From an uncultured Acidobacteriia bacterium (lineage in GTDB: Bacteria > Acidobacteriota > Terriglobia > Bryobacterales > Bryobacteraceae): a DNA stretch of 50,894 nt. The translations under genes were made by a program, and so were the position numbers. Positions 47,311-50,894 of this stretch are shown piece by piece. Position 1 is the first letter of the stretch, and the number at the start of each line of letters is the position of its first letter. The stretch is from contig CAIUOG010000151.1 of the NCBI GenBank assembly GCA_903900705.1, positions 1-50,894 on the forward strand, in the 5' to 3' direction. The notes under the pieces were generated by a model. That model saw nothing but the letters and a program-made list of their open reading frames with translations. It did not search any database and was not told the origin of the DNA.

Positions 47311-47916
47311 TCAGCGACCGGCGCCAACTTCGGTGCTGAGCAGCGAGGCGAGGGCCGGAAACTGCGCTGCGAGTTCCCGGAACTCAGAGTCCTGGCGAGC
47401 CACCAGCCGGTTCTTCGGGTCGAGATCAATCGCACGTTTCAGGTTATCGTACGCGCCATTCGCGTCACCCGACAATCCGCAGCAGAGCGAGAGCGCGTAG
47501 AGGATGTTGTCACCGTCCGGCTGCAATTGCAGCGCCTGGCGAAAGTGCTCCCCGGCGAGGTTCAGGTCGCGGGCGTTGAGGCGCTCCACCGCGAAATAGT
47601 AGTGCTCGTCGGCGGTCTTGAAATCGGCGGAGGGCCGGGCGGAGCGCCGCTCGCAGATCTGCAGGTAGGTGCGGGCTTTGTCGGAGACGTGAACGGCAGG
47701 GCCAGCCGTGGTCTGCCGGAATAGTTCGGCGGCTTCTTCGTAGCGGCCCCGGGCGAAGAGCTGCATGGCCGAGTTCCAGGTAAGGAGCTGGATATCGACC
47801 GGTCTCAGTTCAGCCGGCGGCTCCGGCCTGGCCGGCGCTTTCTTCAGGGCGGTACGGGTTGGAGCGCTACGGGGCTCTGGTGCTGCTGCCGCGGTGGTCT
47901 TCTTCTTAGTTGTCAT
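47311..47916 (-). CDS. TPR-repeat protein with basic Ala/Pro/Lys-rich N-terminus
   Basis: This 201-residue cytoplasmic protein has residues 1-40 as a low-complexity, positively charged tail (KKKTTAAAAPEPRSAP). The rest has TPR units: MQLFARGRYEEAAELFRQT, LNLAGEHFRQALQLQPDGDN and AYDNLKRAIDLDPKNRL. No signal peptide is present. It is the first gene of a tight leftward run TPR-yvcK-glmU (12- and 7-bp gaps). That suggests a scaffold for, or regulator of, envelope precursor synthesis, but this is only positional. The basic tail could bind nucleic acid or membrane. Confidence 0.82.
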   Translation of the reverse strand: MTTKKKTTAAAAPEPRSAPTRTALKKAPARPEPPAELRPVDIQLLTWNSAMQLFARGRYEEAAELFRQTTAGPAVHVSDKARTYLQICERRSARPSADFKTADEHYYFAVERLNARDLNLAGEHFRQALQLQPDGDNILYALSLCCGLSGDANGAYDNLKRAIDLDPKNRLVARQDSEFRELAAQFPALASLLSTEVGAGR

Positions 47917-47976
47917 TCGATGTCACGAACCGGCGGTACAACGCACTGGCGAACGCGGCCGATGCTTTCCATGCCG

Positions 47977-47991
47977 ATAACGTGGAGTTAT
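47977..47991. promoter_or_regulatory. ATAAC-N5-GTTAT inverted repeat between divergent genes
   Basis: ATAAC (47977-47981) and GTTAT (47987-47991) form a perfect inverted repeat about 50 bp before the NamZ-fusion gene and 60 bp from the divergent TPR gene. TTATAAC within it could also be a -10 element. The 124-bp gap holds no gene. The half-sites resemble those before the DUF1501 operon, in the opposite arrangement. Confidence 0.3.
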
Positions 47992-48040
47992 AACAAACCG
48001 CCGCCAGGACTGCAAGCTGCTAACCTCATATTCAATTCCG

Positions 48041-50272
48041 ATGAAATCTCTACTCTTACTGCCTGTCCTCGCCGCCGCAGCCCTCGGACAGACGTTTTCG
48101 GGCGCGGCGGCGATGGATGCCTTACTGAACCAGGCGGTCCGCGATGACAAAATCCCCGGCGCCGTTCTGGTGATCGGCCACGAAGGGAAGGTTGTATACC
48201 GCAAGGCGTACGGGAGCCGGGCATTGCTGCCGAAAAAAGAGCCGATGACGGTCGATACCGTTTTTGACGTCGCTTCGCTGACCAAAGTGGTTTCCACAAC
48301 CACCTGCATGATGAAGCTGGTGGAGCAGGGGAAGGTGGACATCAATGCCCGCGTGACCACGTATCTGCCGGAATTCCAGGGCGGGAACAGCCCCATTACG
48401 GTTCGGCAGCTGATGACCCACTTTTCCGGCTTCCGTCCGGATCTGGATCTGGAGCCGGCCTGGAGTGGCTACGAGACAGGCATTCGGCGGGCATTGATCG
48501 ATAAACCGGCCAACCCTCCGGACGCGAAGTTTGTGTATAGCGATATTAACTTCATTCTGCTGGGCGAAATTGTCAAACGGGTGAGCGGTCTGCCGGAAAA
48601 CGAGTACGTGAAGAAGATTCTGCTTGATCCGCTGGGGATGAAAGAGAGCGGCTATCTGCCCGCCGCCAGCCGGATACCGCGGATCGCCCCGACCGAGCAG
48701 ATGAAGGACGGCACGATTCTCCGAGGTGTTGTGCATGACCCCACAGCGCGCTACATGGGCGGCGTGGCCGGCCATGCCGGGCTGTTTTCCACCGCGGATG
48801 ATCTTGCGAAGTTCTGCCAGATGCTGCTGGACGGGGGCGGTGGTCTGTTCTCGCCCGAAACGATCCGCACCTTCACGACGCCGCATACGCCGGAAGGCCA
48901 GCCGATCAAACGCGGTCTGGGCTGGGATATCGATTCGCCGTACTCGGGCAATCGTGGGGACCTGTTCCCGGTGGGCTCATTTGGCCACACGGGGTTTACC
49001 GGAACGTCCATCTGGATTGACCCTGCTTCGAAGAGCTATGTGATTCTGCTGGCGAATTCCGGCCATCCGCATCTGCGGAAGGCGATTACGCCGCTGCGGC
49101 GGGAAGTTGCGACCATTGCCGCGGCCGCGCTCGGATATGAGCGAAAGGCGAAGACGCAGACCGGACTGGACGTGCTGGTGGCGGAGAAATTCGCGCCGCT
49201 CGCGGGCAGGCGAATCGGACTGGTGACCAACCAGAGCGGCCTGGACGTGCAGGGCAGGCGGAATGTTGACCTGATGCGGCAGGCCGGTTTAAACGTAGTG
49301 GCGCTGTTTTCTCCGGAACATGGCTTCGCCGGGGCGGAAGATCACGAGAATATCGGGAATTCGACTGACCCCGCGACGGGTATCCGGATTTACAGCCTGT
49401 ATGGCAAAACGCTGCGGCCCACGCCGGAAATGCTGCAGGGCGTGGGGGCGCTGGTTTTCGATATACAGGATATCGGCGTACGGTTTTATACGTTTGAATC
49501 GACGATGCTCTACTGCATGGAAGAGGCTGCGAAGGCGAAAATTCCGTTTTATGTGCTGGACCGGCCGAATCCGCTGACGGGACTTCATGTGGAAGGGCCG
49601 CTACTCGATACGGACAAATTGTCCTTTGTTGGCGCTTACCCGCTGCCATTACGTCACGGGATGACAATCGGGGAGCTGGCACGGCTCGAAAATGAGGAGC
49701 GTCATTTGGGCGCCGACCTGCATGTTGTTGAAATGAAAGGCTGGCGTCGCGCAGACTGGTTTGATGCGACGGGCCTGCCCTGGGTGAACCCGTCGCCGAA
49801 TATCCGAAATCTGAATGAAGCGATTTTGTATCCGGGCCTGGCGATGCTGGAATACTCGACGAACTATTCGGTGGGGCGGGGGACGGATACGCCATTCGAA
49901 TGGGTGGGTTCGGACTGGATGCAGGGCGGAAAACTGGCTGAGGCCCTGAATATCCGTAAAATTCCTGGGGTGGAGGTGCGTCCGGTGAAATTTACGCCCA
50001 CGGCCTCGCACTATGCCGGTAAGTCACTGGAGGGAATCGGATTTACGCTCACCAATCGCGATACGTTCTCGTCTGCGCGGCTGGGTTTGGAAGTGATGTC
50101 GGCGCTGGCGCGCGTTTATCCGGGGAAGGTTGACTGGGCGGCGAATAAAAAACTGATCGGGAACCAGACGGTGATTGAGGCGCTGCAGGGCGGTGGCGAT
50201 GCGGTGGCCGCGGCGGAAAAGGGGATGCGGGAGTTTCTTGCCGTGCGGCAGAAGTATCTTCTATACCAATAG
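48041..50272 (+). CDS. Serine hydrolase (beta-lactamase class C fold) fused to NamZ-type exo-N-acetylmuramidase
   Basis: This 743-residue secreted two-domain protein has the signal KSLLLLPVLAAAALGQ. Residues about 25-360 form a class C beta-lactamase/D,D-peptidase-like domain: Ser79-x-x-Lys82 in ASLTKV, the second motif Tyr166-Ser-Asp in VYSDINF, and GSFGHTGFTGTS near the third motif. Residues about 375-743 form DUF1343, the NamZ family that removes terminal MurNAc from peptidoglycan fragments (IGLVTNQSGLD, LFSPEHGF, VFDIQDIGVRFYTF, YVLDRPNPLTG). A peptide-trimming plus sugar-trimming enzyme is implied. The ATG at 48041 lacks a good ribosome-binding site. A strong terminator follows. Confidence 0.92.
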   Translation: MKSLLLLPVLAAAALGQTFSGAAAMDALLNQAVRDDKIPGAVLVIGHEGKVVYRKAYGSRALLPKKEPMTVDTVFDVASLTKVVSTTTCMMKLVEQGKVDINARVTTYLPEFQGGNSPITVRQLMTHFSGFRPDLDLEPAWSGYETGIRRALIDKPANPPDAKFVYSDINFILLGEIVKRVSGLPENEYVKKILLDPLGMKESGYLPAASRIPRIAPTEQMKDGTILRGVVHDPTARYMGGVAGHAGLFSTADDLAKFCQMLLDGGGGLFSPETIRTFTTPHTPEGQPIKRGLGWDIDSPYSGNRGDLFPVGSFGHTGFTGTSIWIDPASKSYVILLANSGHPHLRKAITPLRREVATIAAAALGYERKAKTQTGLDVLVAEKFAPLAGRRIGLVTNQSGLDVQGRRNVDLMRQAGLNVVALFSPEHGFAGAEDHENIGNSTDPATGIRIYSLYGKTLRPTPEMLQGVGALVFDIQDIGVRFYTFESTMLYCMEEAAKAKIPFYVLDRPNPLTGLHVEGPLLDTDKLSFVGAYPLPLRHGMTIGELARLENEERHLGADLHVVEMKGWRRADWFDATGLPWVNPSPNIRNLNEAILYPGLAMLEYSTNYSVGRGTDTPFEWVGSDWMQGGKLAEALNIRKIPGVEVRPVKFTPTASHYAGKSLEGIGFTLTNRDTFSSARLGLEVMSALARVYPGKVDWAANKKLIGNQTVIEALQGGGDAVAAAEKGMREFLAVRQKYLLYQ

Positions 50273-50287
50273 TTTCCCGGTCGCAAA

Positions 50288-50321
50288 ATAAAAAGGCAGC
50301 CCGATGGGGCTGCCTTTTTTT
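50288..50321. terminator. Bidirectional rho-independent terminator
   Basis: The perfect stem AGGCAGCCC (50294-50302) / GGGCTGCCT (50307-50315) has loop GATG. A-runs before and T-runs after let it work for the rightward NamZ fusion (stop 50272) and the leftward AT-hook gene (stop 50340). Confidence 0.93.
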
Positions 50322-50339
50322 GTTGAAAATCAGGAGTTT

Positions 50340-50579
50340 CTAGGCCGCGGCTGCCGAGGTGGACAGGTTCTGTTCCTGTTCCGGTTCTTCCGTCGGCTGG
50401 GCGGCAGGTTTGTTTTTGCTTCCCGGAGGACGGCCCCGCTTTTTCGCTTCCGACATCCATGCCGGCGGACGGCCCCGCCGCTTGCCGCGACCGGCCGCCA
50501 AACGTTCAAGGCTCACAATCGCTTCTTCCAGTTGTTCTCTTTCCTGGCGCAGTTCCGCGAGGATTTTCGATACGTCCAT
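50340..50579 (-). CDS. Small protein with coiled coil and two AT-hook motifs
   Basis: This is a 79-residue protein. ATG 50579 is chosen because AGGAG lies 9 nt upstream. The first 30 residues form an amphipathic helix (ILAELRQEREQLEEAIVSL) suited to dimerisation. Two AT-hook cores follow (KRRGRPPAWM and KKRGRPPGSKNK), which bind the minor groove of A/T-rich DNA. The tail is acidic and Gln/Ala-rich. Nucleoid-associated or regulatory function is likely by motif. The upstream gap has two inverted repeats, so it might regulate itself. Confidence 0.82.
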   Translation of the reverse strand: MDVSKILAELRQEREQLEEAIVSLERLAAGRGKRRGRPPAWMSEAKKRGRPPGSKNKPAAQPTEEPEQEQNLSTSAAAA

Positions 50580-50632
50580 TCCTGGTGACTCCTGTGATAT
50601 CGTTGAGAGCGACACCGGCGGGTGGCTGGTGC

Positions 50633-50650
50633 CGTTCCGTATCCGGAACG
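50633..50650. promoter_or_regulatory. Perfect inverted repeat CGTTCCG-N4-CGGAACG upstream of the AT-hook gene
   Basis: Two 7-bp arms with spacer TATC lie about 55 bp before the AT-hook start. A further CGGAACG half-site occurs 100 bp away (50744-50750), with ACCGGAAC near 50755. This looks like an operator array. A 5'-UTR hairpin is the alternative. Confidence 0.45.
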
Positions 50651-50718
50651 AGCGGCGAAAGCGTCGCGGTTCCTTTAGATAGATTTGTAGCTCATTCCAC
50701 AGGGCTGTTGCAAGGGGA

Positions 50719-50738
50719 TTGTTCTATTTTCAGAACAA
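50719..50738. promoter_or_regulatory. Inverted repeat TTGTTCT-N6-AGAACAA between the AT-hook and permease genes
   Basis: Perfect 7-bp arms surround ATTTTC in an A/T-rich part of the 196-bp gap 50580-50775, which has no gene. There is no T-tract after the stem in the leftward direction, so it is unlikely to terminate the permease gene. A regulator site, possibly for the A/T-binding neighbour, fits better. Confidence 0.4.
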
Positions 50739-50775
50739 AATATCGGAACGCAAGTACCGGAACTGTCGATTCGTT

Positions 50776-50894
50776 TTAATTTTCCTGATCGACCGGAGCT
50801 TTTTGCGCGGTGCCTCTCCAATAAAAATAGAACGGAAGGCCTAATAAAATCAACACGATCCCCGTAATGGCCTGACGGGGTTTGTCGATCAGGG
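50776..50894 (-). CDS. C-terminus of a probable APC-family amino acid permease (partial)
   Basis: Reading leftward from the window edge, 38 residues end at TAA (50776-50778). The piece contains KPRQAITGIVLILLGLPFYFYWR, a last membrane helix followed by an aromatic/basic end. That is characteristic of the C-terminus of amino acid/polyamine permeases. The rest of the gene lies beyond the window. The short tail KAPVDQEN is cytoplasmic in that family. The assignment rests on one helix and its context, so other transporters are possible. Confidence 0.65.
   Translation of the reverse strand, partial: LIDKPRQAITGIVLILLGLPFYFYWRGTAQKAPVDQEN

Noticed and set aside
46300-47724. A 474-codon open frame on the plus strand
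   Set aside because: It is antisense to yvcK and the TPR gene, both well supported.
50719-50738. Terminator of the partial permease gene
   Set aside because: The stem is only 7 bp and is followed leftward by CCCC rather than a T-run, so a regulatory site is more likely.
1-50894. tRNA, rRNA, CRISPR, insertion sequences, integrase or phage genes
   Set aside because: I looked for clover-leaf-like patterns, regular spaced repeats, terminal inverted repeats and transposase or integrase motifs and saw none. Composition appears even across the window.

Overview
This is a GC-rich chromosomal segment that looks like an Acidobacteriota genome, most likely of the Solibacter/Bryobacter/Paludibaculum type (order Bryobacterales). 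That placement is an inference from gene content: a translationally coupled DUF1501 / PPC-domain / DUF1549-DUF1553 / cytochrome-WD40 operon, an NHL protein with a TIGR03437-like C-terminal region, a carboxypeptidase-regulatory-like secreted protein, a PknB-type kinase fused to TPR-like repeats, and futalosine-pathway menaquinone genes. I see no rRNA, tRNA, CRISPR array, insertion sequence or phage gene, and no stretch over 300 bases without a gene.

Layout. 1-4017 (+): the end of an unidentified gene, a secreted lipoprotein alpha/beta hydrolase, a NatA/NatB-like ABC exporter and a small VOC protein. 4014-9517 is the most unusual part. A leftward chain of four genes, each overlapping the next by 4 nt, encodes an S26-type peptidase, an HprK-like kinase, a PqqD-like recognition protein and a radical SAM/SPASM enzyme. 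It faces, across 27 bp, a rightward ORF that joins a nucleotidyltransferase (NTP_transf_5-like) in frame to a secreted beta-propeller protein. That ORF overlaps by 4 nt a 58-residue peptide (9341-9517) with a charged leader, a YxxP motif and a short Cys-containing tail. Together these look like a RiPP-type peptide-modification locus with an unusual set of enzymes.

9521-16391: an exopolysaccharide locus (FecR-like and TPR/carbohydrate-binding-like secreted proteins leftward; Wza-like exporter, Wzc-like tyrosine kinase and O-antigen ligase/polymerase rightward). 16352-17107 is an unidentified secreted protein. 17371-24867 is the DUF1501 operon. 24872-29150 is a divergent pair: Ser/Thr kinase with TPR-like repeats and a secreted helical-repeat protein. 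29242-32283 is the large NHL protein, followed by a UUCG-loop terminator.

32412-38348: a rhodanese, then a leftward run TfoX-like / mutS / anmK / glycosyltransferase / coiled-coil membrane protein. 38349-42003: ychF, a secreted repeat protein and a membrane protein. 42061-44909: the menaquinone genes mqnP-mqnE divergent from an orphan larB. 44916-47916: a tight leftward TPR-yvcK-glmU operon. 48041-50272: a serine hydrolase fused to a NamZ-type (DUF1343) exo-muramidase with a strong terminator. The window closes with a small AT-hook protein, a regulatory-looking gap with two inverted repeats, and the C-terminus of a probable amino acid permease.

How they fit together: several genes bear on the envelope. 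GlmU makes UDP-GlcNAc, YvcK-family proteins bind UDP-sugars, AnmK and NamZ act on MurNAc released from peptidoglycan, and the exopolysaccharide genes build the outer layer.
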